A stretch of 64,000 bases of DNA from JAGQZY01 sp964588335 (GTDB lineage: Bacteria > Bdellovibrionota > Bdellovibrionia > Bdellovibrionales > JAGQZY01), in NCBI GenBank assembly GCA_964588335.1, contig CAZPOV010000005.1, forward strand, positions 1 to 64,000, given 5' to 3'. The notes beneath the pieces were generated by a model that saw only the letters and a list, made by a program, of their open reading frames with translations, did not search any database and was not told where the DNA came from. The position numbers and the translations under genes are program-made. Each line of letters begins with the position of its first letter. The stretch's first letter is position 1. Shown here one piece after another: positions 1 to 8,984 of this stretch.

Positions 1-294
1 TTGCTATTTTTTTAAAATTTTTAAATACTACTGATTTTCTTTCCATTTTTGTTAACAGTCCTGTTTTAAATCGGCTCCTTTTTTCGCTCTAAAAATCTAT
101 ATTTCTTTTAAATAATTTTTAAAGTTAAGGACCTCTATTCCTTTTTTGTTAATTCCTTTAGAGAATTAAAAAATCATGTTTAATAAAACGCAATTTTAAG
201 TCAGACAGAATTTTAGAATTCCGTCTAAAATCAATAAAAGTGCTTTATTTATGAAACAAGTTTTGTTACCGGTATTTCCGGAATTGGAGGTTCT

Positions 295-768
295 ATGAAT
301 TTTTTAAAAATATTTTTAAGTTTTATTGTCTTGTCGACTTTTTGTTTCGAAGCTCTTGCACAGTCCACAAAAGCACGCCCTCTTCTCGAATGTGAAGTCA
401 CAGGTTCGAGCCGATATAAAATTGTCGACTTGAAAGTTGTTAACTTGTCGGACACTCAAGCCGATGCAACGACATACAACTTGAGTTACAGATTGGCTGA
501 CGAATCTTGGAAGCCAACCTGTGAGGGTGAGCAAAGTCGATCTCTTGAGGTTAAAGAAACAATTAATGAAAATGGTGAAATTTCAGGTTTCTATATGCCT
601 ATTGCCGACAATGAAAGAAGATATACCTTTGTTACTTATACAGACAATTATTATGGGTCTGATGATAGCAAGGTCTATTTCGATGCGAAGCTTACCGCAA
701 ATAGTCTACCCTGCTCCAATCTGATCTCGTTTAACGAAATCACGCTCTATTGCTCTCAGTTAAAGTAA
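295..768 (+). CDS. Secreted protein of unknown function
   Basis: A 157-residue protein with a clear N-terminal signal peptide (basic start, hydrophobic core, likely cleavage after Ala-Leu-Ala near residue 22) and a mature part with four cysteines that could form disulfides in the periplasm or outside the cell. I recognise no family. The start is fixed by GGAGG at 286-290, four bases before the ATG. It stands alone, after about 290 bases of AT-rich sequence, and is followed at once by a strong terminator, so it is probably a single-gene transcript. Confidence 0.8.
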   Translation: MNFLKIFLSFIVLSTFCFEALAQSTKARPLLECEVTGSSRYKIVDLKVVNLSDTQADATTYNLSYRLADESWKPTCEGEQSRSLEVKETINENGEISGFYMPIADNERRYTFVTYTDNYYGSDDSKVYFDAKLTANSLPCSNLISFNEITLYCSQLK

Positions 769-779
769 GTCCTTTAATC

Positions 780-820
780 AACAATCTATGGAGCGTTTCC
801 TGTTTCATAGATTGTTTTTC
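780..820 (+). terminator. Rho-independent terminator after the 295-768 gene
   Basis: Perfect 11-bp stem (780-790 with 806-816), 15-base loop, then a T-rich tail. It lies 12 bases after the stop codon. Confidence 0.85.
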
Positions 821-1384
821 TTCTTGTCGCGCCAGTGAGGGGAGGTTCGAAGTCTATCCTTGTATGCCTTTACATCAGTGTAACCAAGAGAGTCTTCTCT
901 ACGTGGACTTTTAATGTGACTTTGAAATCTTCTCGTACACCGTGAGCACTGAAAATTAATTTGAAGTTAAACTTTTGAAATCAAAGAAAGAACTTTTTTA
1001 GTTTTGCTATCAGGTTGGCCTCGGTCCGCAGGCGGTTGTTTTAAAGCCAAGTTGGGATTACTCTGAGCCAGAAAGGATGTTGAAAGGTCAGAGCACTGTA
1101 TCCACGGTGTTCGAATGCTTCCAAAATTTAAAGTGTCACTTCCCTCAGGAAAATATTCTTATTCAAGTGTAAGGTCCCGCTTAGACGGTGTGGAAATAAT
1201 GAGCCCGGTAGATTGTGGCTATTGTAACCCCTGAAAAACTGTCATGGCTTGGGGGGGGGTGCTTATTCAGTGGTTGTTAAATTGTTATTCGTTCAAGCGA
1301 GAGAAAATTACACACCCTATCGCTATGTCATCCATTAATTGATAACCATTGTTTTTTCACTGTTTAGAACGAATGGAGTTCAAT
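821..1384. other. Gene-poor spacer, possible decayed coding sequence
   Basis: About 560 bases without a convincing gene. One open stretch (about 1009-1176, + strand) translates to plausible protein (contains the residues GPQAVVLKPSWDYSEP) but has no start or ribosome binding site, so it may be a gene remnant. A run of nine G lies at 1251-1259; it is in no gene I can support. Confidence 0.35.
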
Positions 1385-1693
1385 ATGAAAAAATATTTTG
1401 TTAAGTGTGCTTTGATGGTCATGCTTTTGTCTAGCCAATCGGTCTATGCAAAATTGGATGCTGAAATATCTGATTCGTCAAAAGCAACTCTTTCTAGTTT
1501 GGTCATTGAACTTGAGACTGGTGAGATCATCACATTCGATGATAACGGAGACGCTCAACTTGTTGAAAGTGAAAGTGATATTGAAGGTGCCTATCAGCTT
1601 GCTGGCAGTGCAGGTAACGCTGTGTGGATATATACCCGTAATTCCCCAAGAGTTCCTTCTCCAGCACCAGCCAAGGAAACCGATCTGGATTAA
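1385..1693 (+). CDS. Small secreted protein of unknown function
   Basis: 102 residues with a signal peptide (MKKYFVKCALMVMLL start, likely cleavage after Val-Tyr-Ala). The mature part is acidic, has no cysteine, and ends in a Pro/Ala-rich tail. The ATG at 1385 is preferred over an upstream start at 1349 because a GGAG lies just before it and only this start gives a normal signal peptide. The next gene begins 11 bases after the stop, so the three genes from here to 2615 are probably co-transcribed. No family recognised. Confidence 0.75.
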   Translation: MKKYFVKCALMVMLLSSQSVYAKLDAEISDSSKATLSSLVIELETGEIITFDDNGDAQLVESESDIEGAYQLAGSAGNAVWIYTRNSPRVPSPAPAKETDLD

Positions 1694-1704
1694 TTCATTC
1701 AATA

Positions 1705-2121
1705 TTGAAGATAGGAACATTATTGGTGGCTCCTTGTTTTGGTTATGCTACCTTTGTTGATATGGAAACTGTGAAAGATATTCAAAACGCATATATCAAC
1801 GAGATCCGTCAGTTAAAGCCAGAAATGTATGATTTCTGGATCAAGTTAGGACGACTTGAGAAGATCAATGACGCACCACCAGAGGAGATTGTTCAGAGGT
1901 GGCCGATGGGACCCAGCGGACATCCAAAAATGATCGAAATTTTCCAAAGATATTTCTTTTTAATTGAAAAATATAATGATGAAAATCCAATGGACTTTCA
2001 GAAAGTGAATCAGGTTTTGATTGAAGACGTGGAAGTCATTGCGCCGGATATTGCGAAACTTGTTTTAGGTTTTGTTTTTATACCAGTCGGAATGAACCCT
2101 CAGACAAAGAAGTGGTTTTGA
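1705..2121 (+). CDS. Conserved-looking protein of unknown function, first of a coupled pair
   Basis: 138 residues, no clear signal peptide (the N-terminus is moderately hydrophobic but lacks a typical signal). The central part, rich in charged residues and Tyr/Phe, is predicted helical. Its stop overlaps the next gene's start by one base (TGATG), which suggests translational coupling and joint function. No ribosome binding site is obvious before the ATG, so the exact start is uncertain. I do not recognise the family. Confidence 0.6.
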   Translation: MKIGTLLVAPCFGYATFVDMETVKDIQNAYINEIRQLKPEMYDFWIKLGRLEKINDAPPEEIVQRWPMGPSGHPKMIEIFQRYFFLIEKYNDENPMDFQKVNQVLIEDVEVIAPDIAKLVLGFVFIPVGMNPQTKKWF

Positions 2122-2615
2122 TGATTGATCCAATACAATTCTTTCATGTAAACTCCGGAGGCGATCGTCTCCTTAATATGATGTTGGATGCTGGTTACAA
2201 TTTGAACCTTGTCTGTAACGATTGTTCTTACGAAAATGCCTCAAAGGAATTTCAAAAATTGTTTGATCAATACACTGAGTTTTTGCAGTTGGGTGCAAAA
2301 GAAGCAATTCCTTACTGGCAAAACTTTGTAAAGTCATTGAGTGAGTCAGGAGACGTCACGACAGAGGCTGTCAATCGTGCTTTTGATTTGCGAATGGCTG
2401 GGCCAGCCTCAGATGCTACTGTTGTTTGGATTGTTCGACTGTTTTGGTTAGAAATAAGTCAAAGAAACAAAATCTTAAACCCGGAGCAACGGATACGCCC
2501 TGAATATATTTTATTTCAATGGTTGGTGGACAAGGGTGAGTTAGAATTGCAAAAAATGCTTTGCTGTATGCCTTACTGGCCTATCGGAATTGATAAAAAC
2601 GAAGACTGGTGCTGA
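2121..2615 (+). CDS. Protein of unknown function, second of a coupled pair
   Basis: 164 residues from the ATG at 2121, which overlaps the previous stop; a GTG at 2112 in the same frame is a weaker alternative. No signal peptide or membrane segment; likely cytoplasmic and helical. It has paired cysteines near the N-terminus (CNDC) and a Cys-rich C-terminus (CC then WC at the end). A small protein pair like this, next to a secreted protein, could be an effector with partner or immunity protein, but nothing in the sequence proves it. Confidence 0.6.
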   Translation: MIDPIQFFHVNSGGDRLLNMMLDAGYNLNLVCNDCSYENASKEFQKLFDQYTEFLQLGAKEAIPYWQNFVKSLSESGDVTTEAVNRAFDLRMAGPASDATVVWIVRLFWLEISQRNKILNPEQRIRPEYILFQWLVDKGELELQKMLCCMPYWPIGIDKNEDWC

Positions 2616-2643
2616 TTGATGTCAGTTCAAATCTGGCTTATCT

Positions 2644-2853
2644 CTGTCCGCCTTAGGTAAAGATTGCTCCCTTGGGTTAAGAAGAATTCTTTACCAGCCC
2701 ACAGGTTGCAATCCGACAGTTGTCACGGGAGATGGGTAGGACAGTGAATTTGTGGCAAGAGTGTATCCTGACTTTGGCTTTACAATATGGGAAAAACCAC
2801 AGGACCGATGTGTGACGACTGCCAATTATGATGCAGGGTCGATTAGTAGGTGA
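2644..2853 (+). pseudogene. Probable gene remnant with an in-frame stop
   Basis: One reading frame stays open from about 2644 to the TGA at 2851-2853 apart from a TAG at 2737-2739. The translation is protein-like on both sides (GCNPTVVTGDG before the stop, EFVARVYPDFGFTIWEKPQD after). There is no start or ribosome binding site, and its end overlaps the convergent lipoprotein gene. I read it as the decayed 3' part of a lost gene; the parent family is not recognised. Confidence 0.35.
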
Positions 2854-4126
2854 AAACCAATCGATAAACGACGTCATTGACTAAAACCTCACTGACATCA
2901 TCACCGTCAATATCTTGAAGGCTGTAAAAAGATAGACTCAAGCCATCAACAGGGCCTATTTCCGAAAAGTCGGCCCCAGAGACCACCAGCGAAGTAGGGC
3001 GGCTCTGATTTGTATTTGAATCTTCATACATGACCTTCATTAGATGGTCGGCTATTCCATCTCCATCAACGTCGCCCAAAATAGGCATATTGTTGTTAAC
3101 AAAATCGTAGTTCAGATTGTCAGTAATAATAGAACTAGAACTCGTATTGCTCGAAAATGATGGTAACTTGAAACTACTAATTTTAGTCAGACTAACTCCA
3201 TCCAAAACATTTAACGTAGTTACGCCGCCTGGATAGGTCAAGTAAGCATATTCTGAATGATCATCCTCATTACGGTCAGGAAGTGCAAAAAGCCTGTAAT
3301 GATCAGACAAAGGCTTCGAATTTCTTAGATCTGCATTTTCGAAAAGAAATGTACCTCCGGCGGTCCCGCCAGAGAAATTAAGTACAATATCAAAGGAAAG
3401 GCCATTGACTGAGCCGCCTGTCCACGACCAAACTTTTATATCCGTTGCTCCAGGCAATAAGTCGTGGGCAGTGTATTCGGCAAGACGATTACCTTGAACG
3501 TCAAATATTAAAAAACGGTCAGGGTTGCCGACCTCGTCATTGACCACAATTCCAAAATCAAGAAGGTCGTCAGCATTCCAAAAACCGAGGCGAACCATGC
3601 TATTTGTATTTATGTTTTGCCAATCACGATCGCCTATTTCAATGTGTTGATTGCTTGAAATAGAATAAACAAAAATGTCTTCTGAAGCGTCATTCTTGAC
3701 GAAATAGTCCCCGCCAACATAAATTGAGTCCACAACGTAGCGAGTGATTCCTTCGGGAGTTTTGGGTAGACCTGAGTATTCAAAACGAGTGAGAAGTTCA
3801 CCCGAATCGCCAGACGTTACGGTGATCCAATAATCTTCTTTACGATAGATGTCTTTAATTCCATCACCATCATAATCATCTATAGTAAAACGATTTCTGA
3901 CCGTACGAATAGGTTGAGATTCACTTCGGAAAAGTTCTTCAACAGAGATTTTCAATTCAGAAGTTGAGGATTCCGATTCCCCTTCAGTACTATTTGTATC
4001 AGGTGTTTGGTTTGTAGAATCTGGGCCTAAACTCGTTGGCGAGTCTTTAGAGCTATTGCAGGCGGACAACAGAAGGGTGCCAACTACAAAAGAAATGAAA
4101 AGTAAATTTGTCTTGATATAGCCCAT
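2843..4126 (-). CDS. FG-GAP/VCBS-like repeat lipoprotein
   Basis: 427 residues from the ATG at 4126, which has AAGGGG a few bases upstream; the longer form from 4150 is less likely. A lipobox LLSAC follows a hydrophobic segment, so it should be lipidated and exported. A Ser/Thr/Pro-rich linker follows. The rest has three aspartate-rich calcium-binding-like loops (DYDGDGIKD, DVDGDGIAD and a degenerate DIDGDDVSE), as in FG-GAP or VCBS beta-propeller proteins. It is likely a surface or periplasmic beta-propeller, perhaps binding calcium and a ligand; no enzyme motif is seen. Confidence 0.75.
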   Translation of the reverse strand: MGYIKTNLLFISFVVGTLLLSACNSSKDSPTSLGPDSTNQTPDTNSTEGESESSTSELKISVEELFRSESQPIRTVRNRFTIDDYDGDGIKDIYRKEDYWITVTSGDSGELLTRFEYSGLPKTPEGITRYVVDSIYVGGDYFVKNDASEDIFVYSISSNQHIEIGDRDWQNINTNSMVRLGFWNADDLLDFGIVVNDEVGNPDRFLIFDVQGNRLAEYTAHDLLPGATDIKVWSWTGGSVNGLSFDIVLNFSGGTAGGTFLFENADLRNSKPLSDHYRLFALPDRNEDDHSEYAYLTYPGGVTTLNVLDGVSLTKISSFKLPSFSSNTSSSSIITDNLNYDFVNNNMPILGDVDGDGIADHLMKVMYEDSNTNQSRPTSLVVSGADFSEIGPVDGLSLSFYSLQDIDGDDVSEVLVNDVVYRLVFTY

Positions 4127-4578
4127 AATGTTTCCCCTTGATGTAAACACACTTAGATTGCAATAACGAAGCCAGTCGCTTGTTGAGACAATCTATATCT
4201 CGTTGAAATTATTAGGAAAATACATATCATTTTGGAGCGATAAATGAGAAGCGTCGAAGCATTTGACTGTGTCATGTATGTCTACGTTTTTCTAATAAAT
4301 AGGGAGTATCCTATTTATGTTGAAATTAGGTTATCTTCATTCATCTGAAATTGATTGAGTTTTGGGGCTAAAAAAATGTCTATTTTGATTACAGAGCGAG
4401 GCTGAGTCTTTTGGTCCTAATTGGCTCTTTAATTTAGAACCCATGTATTTTCTTTTCAGGGGATATTCGTTCTGATTTGAGAATTTCTCGACTTAATATA
4501 AGACACCCAATCAGCTTTTTTTTTCACTGTCCGAAAGGTGTCTTAGAATAAAGACTTGTGTATAAGTTTGGGGGAAAT
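4127..4578. other. Divergent intergenic region with an inverted repeat
   Basis: About 450 bases between two divergent lipoprotein genes. It must carry both promoters. A perfect 9-bp inverted repeat (4499-4507 with 4537-4545, sequence taagacacc / ggtgtctta) lies 33 bases before the rightward start. The right arm also matches 13 bases (ccgaaaggtgtct) of the REP-like palindrome at 53013-53035, so it may be a repeat fragment instead of an operator. Confidence 0.35.
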
Positions 4579-5226
4579 ATGGTGTGGAAAGTCGATTGGT
4601 TTGGTAAGCGTATCTTTGTACCTCCTCTAAACATTGTCATTTTTGCATTTTTGACAGTTGTTGTCTTGGCTTTCCAAAATTGTGCAAATGGTGATGGGGC
4701 TGCAGTGACCTCCAGCTCGAATGTTTCGGGCGGGGAAGGGGCTCCAGCCTCAGTCACTTGCAGCGAACGAAAACGAGAGAATCTGTTGACCGTACGTATC
4801 CCTGGAAATTTTGGACAGGGCGATCGCTTCCGCGAGATCGTCGTCGATAACCTAAATTTTAGTCTATTTGAAGAAATCCGATTTCACGAATGCGACCATC
4901 CCTTTGAAAGAAGTGACGTTATCACTTGGACTAGAGATGATGAGGCTGATGAAACGATCATCGACGTCGTTTTAAACGACGAACTCAACGCGGTTTTCTT
5001 CAACGAAGACGGCAGCCTAAAAAAAGGCGAAACTTTCTACTACTCCTATCAGATCCGCGTGAATTGGTACGAAACCTGCGATTCCACCGAAGCGTCACCT
5101 GTTGCTCGTTCTGCCTCTCAGCAGCTGACGTGGGAGCTCGACGAGACGATAACTGATGAAGATGGTTGCGAGGTCGATATCCATAGAGAGTTCGTCGACT
5201 TCTTTGTGCCCAAAAACGCACGATAA
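4579..5226 (+). CDS. FQNC-type lipoprotein of unknown function
   Basis: 215 residues from the ATG at 4579, preceded by GGGGG; an in-frame GTG at 4558 is less likely. A hydrophobic helix ends in Ala-Phe-Gln-Asn-Cys, the unusual lipobox seen in three other proteins in this window (two of them at 60.8 and 64 kb). The mature part has further cysteines (near CSERKRE, HECDHP, ETCDS, EDGCEV) and is acidic. It is probably an outer-membrane-anchored globular protein; no family recognised. Confidence 0.75.
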   Translation: MVWKVDWFGKRIFVPPLNIVIFAFLTVVVLAFQNCANGDGAAVTSSSNVSGGEGAPASVTCSERKRENLLTVRIPGNFGQGDRFREIVVDNLNFSLFEEIRFHECDHPFERSDVITWTRDDEADETIIDVVLNDELNAVFFNEDGSLKKGETFYYSYQIRVNWYETCDSTEASPVARSASQQLTWELDETITDEDGCEVDIHREFVDFFVPKNAR

Positions 5227-5714
5227 AAATACCTTCTCAGGAAGTCTATCTTGAAGATCTACTTTGCATTTTATAGTTAAGGGATCGGTTAAAGCTTAGG
5301 TTGCAAGTATTTATGGTACCTGTATTTTTAAAATTGCTTGAGAATTCAGGGTAGAAGACTTGAAGATTGGATCGATAACTACTTCTCTGCCAAATTTCTT
5401 TAGTGGGTTTTAAATGATTCAATAAGGTCCCTCAAACTGCTGGGTTTAGTACAAGTTTTATCAGGGAATAAAAATAGTTTTAAATACGGTCCTGCCGAGA
5501 ATTGACGCTTAGAGAATGGGTCTGAAAAGACTTGTCAGAAAATGAAATTTTTAAAAATCAATTTACAGTTGATTTTGGCGACGTGACTACACCAGGTAGC
5601 TACACTTCACTGTATCGCAAATCGGTTTTAATTGTATGAAAAATTAAACCTGAAATTCTGACTTTTGTTGGACAGATGATTTTGAAAATAATATTATTTC
5701 AAGGTAAAAACAAG
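5227..5714. other. AT-rich upstream region of the enzyme cluster
   Basis: Nearly 490 bases with no supported gene. It should hold the promoter for the cluster starting at 5715. It contains agctacactt at about 5598-5607, the same motif that is repeated at 15045-15178. Confidence 0.4.
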
Positions 5715-7085
5715 ATGAATCGGGGCTCTGTATCAACAGCTATGGAAAATAATATTAATATTGGATACTCAGGCAAATTCAAAGATCGTTGGATTTTGAG
5801 TTACATTCATGAGAATCATTTTCGTTGGCAAGCTTGGGTGAACGAAGATGATGAGTTTTCAGTAGAATATTGTTCGGGCCCTTTGTTTCATCTACTTAAA
5901 GACCAAGGAATTCCCATAAATGAGGATTTTGGAGAAAGTTACCGCAAAAAAGGTCAAAAGTTTTATTTATGGCTGGAGAACTTGTATTCAGAATCCACAG
6001 CCGATCGAGCACAATCTAAACGGGATGATTTTTGGGGCAATTTGATGCAACAACATGGAGAGGATATACGCTCAGGACGAGCTTATATTGTTTTTTCTCG
6101 ATTGAAAAAACTGTCTGACTCTTCAAGAGGTGATATCGCTAAGAGCGACTGGTTTTCTTATTTTTATAGAAATCTTCAAAAGCATGGTGTTCCCCCTAAA
6201 CAGATTATTGTTTATCTGCCGGTGCCCGAAGCTTTACAGATGTATCAAAATTTTTGTCAACGAAACAAAATTTCTAAAGAGGATCGTCTGTTAAGAGTTC
6301 GCTATATTAACTATTATGAAATGGCGTGGCTACAGTGTTTCCAATTTCATAATCAGCAAGGAAATTTTCTTGATGTAAATAAAATTGAAGAAAATTTAGA
6401 GAAGCTAAGACCTCGAATTTTCCTTTGTCAGAATAATGAAGCTCGAGTTCACCGTAAAGCTTTTTTTAGTTGGTTGTGCTCGCATTGCGACTTAAACAAC
6501 GGCCTGGTCTCGTTCTTAAATAAATATCATGCGCAAAGGTTTGAGGGACGTATTATTAGTCCGTTTCAAAGGCCTGAAAATAAAAAATTGGTGGACGACT
6601 TTAAAAAATTCGAAAACAAACTGCCTCAAGTTGTCGACGTCGATCAAGTTCATATCACCAACTATCAATCTTGGCCTTTTGAGCAAAGCTACTATTCAAT
6701 TGTAACGGAGAGAGTTTTCAATGTTGATGGATGGACTCTTCCTACCGCGAAAATTTATAAAACAATTCATAATTTGCATCCGTTCATAGTTTTAGGTCAA
6801 AAAGGCCTTTTAGCCGAGCTAAGGCGTCAGGGTTTTGAAACATTTCCAGAACTTTTTGACGAATCCTACGACAATGAAGTTTGTCCTGATGCTAGATTTC
6901 AGAAAGTATGCTCCGAAGTGGCACGGGTAAACCAGTGGTCCTTGGAGAAATGGAGTAAGAACTATACCGATATTTTTCCTAAGTTAAAAAGAAACCGAGA
7001 AATTTTGGAATCACATTGGAAAAAATCTGAATGGAATGATGAAATCCGATGGTTAAGTGAGAACGTAAAAAAAGGAGAAAAATGA
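5715..7085 (+). CDS. GT10-like C-terminal domain protein of unknown function
   Basis: 456 residues from the ATG at 5715 (AAGG 10 bases upstream); starts at 5676 or 5742 are possible. The N-terminus has HENHFRW (about residues 32-38), also present in the PP-loop protein two genes on. Residues about 353-386 carry LHPFIVLG, GFETF and DESYD, a pattern I associate with the C-terminal part of GT10/fucosyltransferase-like proteins and with similar proteins of marine phages. A sugar transferase role is therefore possible but unproven. There is no signal peptide. It overlaps the next gene (ATGATG), so this is the first gene of a rightward operon. Confidence 0.55.
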   Translation: MNRGSVSTAMENNINIGYSGKFKDRWILSYIHENHFRWQAWVNEDDEFSVEYCSGPLFHLLKDQGIPINEDFGESYRKKGQKFYLWLENLYSESTADRAQSKRDDFWGNLMQQHGEDIRSGRAYIVFSRLKKLSDSSRGDIAKSDWFSYFYRNLQKHGVPPKQIIVYLPVPEALQMYQNFCQRNKISKEDRLLRVRYINYYEMAWLQCFQFHNQQGNFLDVNKIEENLEKLRPRIFLCQNNEARVHRKAFFSWLCSHCDLNNGLVSFLNKYHAQRFEGRIISPFQRPENKKLVDDFKKFENKLPQVVDVDQVHITNYQSWPFEQSYYSIVTERVFNVDGWTLPTAKIYKTIHNLHPFIVLGQKGLLAELRRQGFETFPELFDESYDNEVCPDARFQKVCSEVARVNQWSLEKWSKNYTDIFPKLKRNREILESHWKKSEWNDEIRWLSENVKKGEK

Positions 7086-7909
7086 TGGCGTCTTGGTCGG
7101 AGAATTTTAAAAAGTTGACGATTCCCATGCATCTTTTATTTCTTTTGTCTCTCGCAGGTATGCCCTCTGGGTTTCGAATTTACCATCCTTTGATTTGGGT
7201 GCTAGTTTGGTTTTTGGTGAGCGGACTTGGGATTGCAATTGGGTACCATAGACTCCTTAGCCATAAAGCTTTTGCGACCGACATTTGGATAAAGCGATTG
7301 TTAGCATATTTTGGATGTCTGGCGGGGCAGGGGTCACCCATTTTCTGGGTGGCCACTCATCGTGGCTTGCACCATCCCTATTCAGATCAAGAAAAGGATC
7401 CTCATAGTCCAAAAAAGGGCTGGTTTCACTCTTTTATTGGTTGGCAAATATATTTCTCAAATCGGGATTTTAAAATTCGTTATGCTGCTGATCTTTTAAG
7501 AGACCCCTATATTAGTTTCTTTAGTCGCTACTATTATCATATCTACTGGGGCACCTTAGGCTTGTTGGCGTTAGCATCTCCTTCGATTTTTTTGTTTGGA
7601 TTTGTTCCTGCAGCAATGTGGGCAATTCACCAAGAAAATATCGTAAATTTACTTTGTCATCTTGGTAAGGTTGGTTATCGAAACTATGATTTGCCTGATG
7701 ACTCCAGTAATATTGCTTGGCTAGGAGCTTTGACTTGGGGGCAATCGCTACATAATAACCACCATAAGTTCCCTAGGAGATATAATTTTGCCATTGAACC
7801 AGATGAGTTTGATCTTTGCGGCTTAGTCGTTCCAGTACTAATGAAGAAAGGTTTCGAGGGTAAGCAATGTCTAAATCAAAAAGATACTGTTAAACATGAA
7901 ACTCTCTAA
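7082..7909 (+). CDS. Membrane fatty acid desaturase (acyl-CoA delta-9 type)
   Basis: 275 residues. Three histidine boxes bind the di-iron centre of integral-membrane acyl desaturases: HRLLSH (56-61), HRGLHH (93-98) and HNNHH (224-228). Hydrophobic segments surround them, so it sits in the inner membrane. The family inserts a double bond into an acyl chain using O2 and an electron donor. The length is slightly short for the family. An AAAGGAG site precedes ATGATG at 7082. In this setting it may act on an acyl group of the cluster's product instead of on bulk phospholipid; that is inference. Confidence 0.85.
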   Translation: MMASWSENFKKLTIPMHLLFLLSLAGMPSGFRIYHPLIWVLVWFLVSGLGIAIGYHRLLSHKAFATDIWIKRLLAYFGCLAGQGSPIFWVATHRGLHHPYSDQEKDPHSPKKGWFHSFIGWQIYFSNRDFKIRYAADLLRDPYISFFSRYYYHIYWGTLGLLALASPSIFLFGFVPAAMWAIHQENIVNLLCHLGKVGYRNYDLPDDSSNIAWLGALTWGQSLHNNHHKFPRRYNFAIEPDEFDLCGLVVPVLMKKGFEGKQCLNQKDTVKHETL

Positions 7910-8984
7910 TCTAAATCGAACTTTCAACTTTGAAAACACACATGAGAATCATTTCACTTGGCTTTACAATGATAAACCTCTTCAAGAACGCTCCTCCCAT
8001 CATGACGTTTTTTCTTTTACCTGTGGAACCGTAAAGAGGCCGCCCAGAAGTTTTTCTGAGGAAATGGAGATTGTTCTTGATTTGGTATTTCGCAAAAACT
8101 CTAATTCAAAAATTGCTGTTGCATTCAGCGGCGGTAGAGATAGTGAGTATCTTGTGCGGAAGCTTCACAAAATGAAGATGGATTTCACCCCAGTGTTTTG
8201 GAGATTTGAAGGTGGATATAATGACCATGATTTTTACTATGCAAAAAAGTGCTGTACCGAACTGGGGTTGCCGCTAAAGGTATACAATACGAACACCGAC
8301 GAGTTTTTCTTTGGCGAAAAACCCTTTCTTTTCGACTATGCCATCGAAAACAAAGCTCACGGGATTAGTTTGGCATGGTACATGTGGAATTACCAGAATA
8401 CCGAGGCCGATGTCATATTAATGGCCGATGGTATTCTAACTCTGCAGAAAGGCATTACATTTTGTGACGACAATTCAATGCTTTTAGATTTACCAGTGGA
8501 ATTGATCAATGCGGCTAAGGATATTCGATATACATGGCAGCCTAACAAATGGTTTTTGCGGCAGAAAGAAAGGCTCTGGTCCTTGAAAATGTTCGCCTAT
8601 CGAAATCAAATTAATTTGGTGACAGACATCTTCATGTACACTCCAGAGGTCATGCTATCGCAATTAAATAGTTATGAATTTCAACATTGTTTTGAAACTC
8701 AGGTCGATTCGAAAGGAGCACTCTACCATTTAACTCAGAAAGAATTTCCAAATATTGAACTTCGTCCGAAATATACGGGAATGGAGCATCCAAGAATTGC
8801 CCAAGCTCTCGAGGACTGGAGGCCCCTGGTGTACAGAGAACTTGGTTTTGACACCTATGTTTGGACTGATCTTCAAGATCTTTACAACAGGCTCACCAGT
8901 GGCAAAGAAATGCAGATGATTTATCATCACCAGGAATACATTGATTATTACACTCATGGAAAACCTTTGGGCGATCATTGTTAA
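7896..8984 (+). CDS. PP-loop ATP-pyrophosphatase (asparagine-synthetase-like)
   Basis: 362 residues. SGGRDSE at 78-84 is the PP-loop of N-type ATP pyrophosphatases (adenine nucleotide alpha hydrolases), which adenylate a carboxylate or carbonyl and let a nucleophile attack, as in asparagine synthetase, beta-lactam synthetase or tRNA thiolation enzymes. There is no N-terminal glutaminase domain, so it is not a normal asparagine synthetase. HENHFTW at 16-22 matches the first protein of the cluster. The start overlaps the desaturase by 14 bases. Probably forms an amide or similar bond on the cluster's product. A second, divergent PP-loop gene lies at 11565-12458. Confidence 0.75.
   Translation: MKLSNLNRTFNFENTHENHFTWLYNDKPLQERSSHHDVFSFTCGTVKRPPRSFSEEMEIVLDLVFRKNSNSKIAVAFSGGRDSEYLVRKLHKMKMDFTPVFWRFEGGYNDHDFYYAKKCCTELGLPLKVYNTNTDEFFFGEKPFLFDYAIENKAHGISLAWYMWNYQNTEADVILMADGILTLQKGITFCDDNSMLLDLPVELINAAKDIRYTWQPNKWFLRQKERLWSLKMFAYRNQINLVTDIFMYTPEVMLSQLNSYEFQHCFETQVDSKGALYHLTQKEFPNIELRPKYTGMEHPRIAQALEDWRPLVYRELGFDTYVWTDLQDLYNRLTSGKEMQMIYHHQEYIDYYTHGKPLGDHC

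Noticed and set aside
1244..1342. Short open frame through the nine-G run, as a possible phase-variable gene
   Set aside because: No ribosome binding site, no domain, and no longer frame is gained or lost by changing the number of G.
7896..8984. Complete asparagine synthetase
   Set aside because: No N-terminal Cys glutaminase domain is present and the protein is too short; only the PP-loop half is shared.
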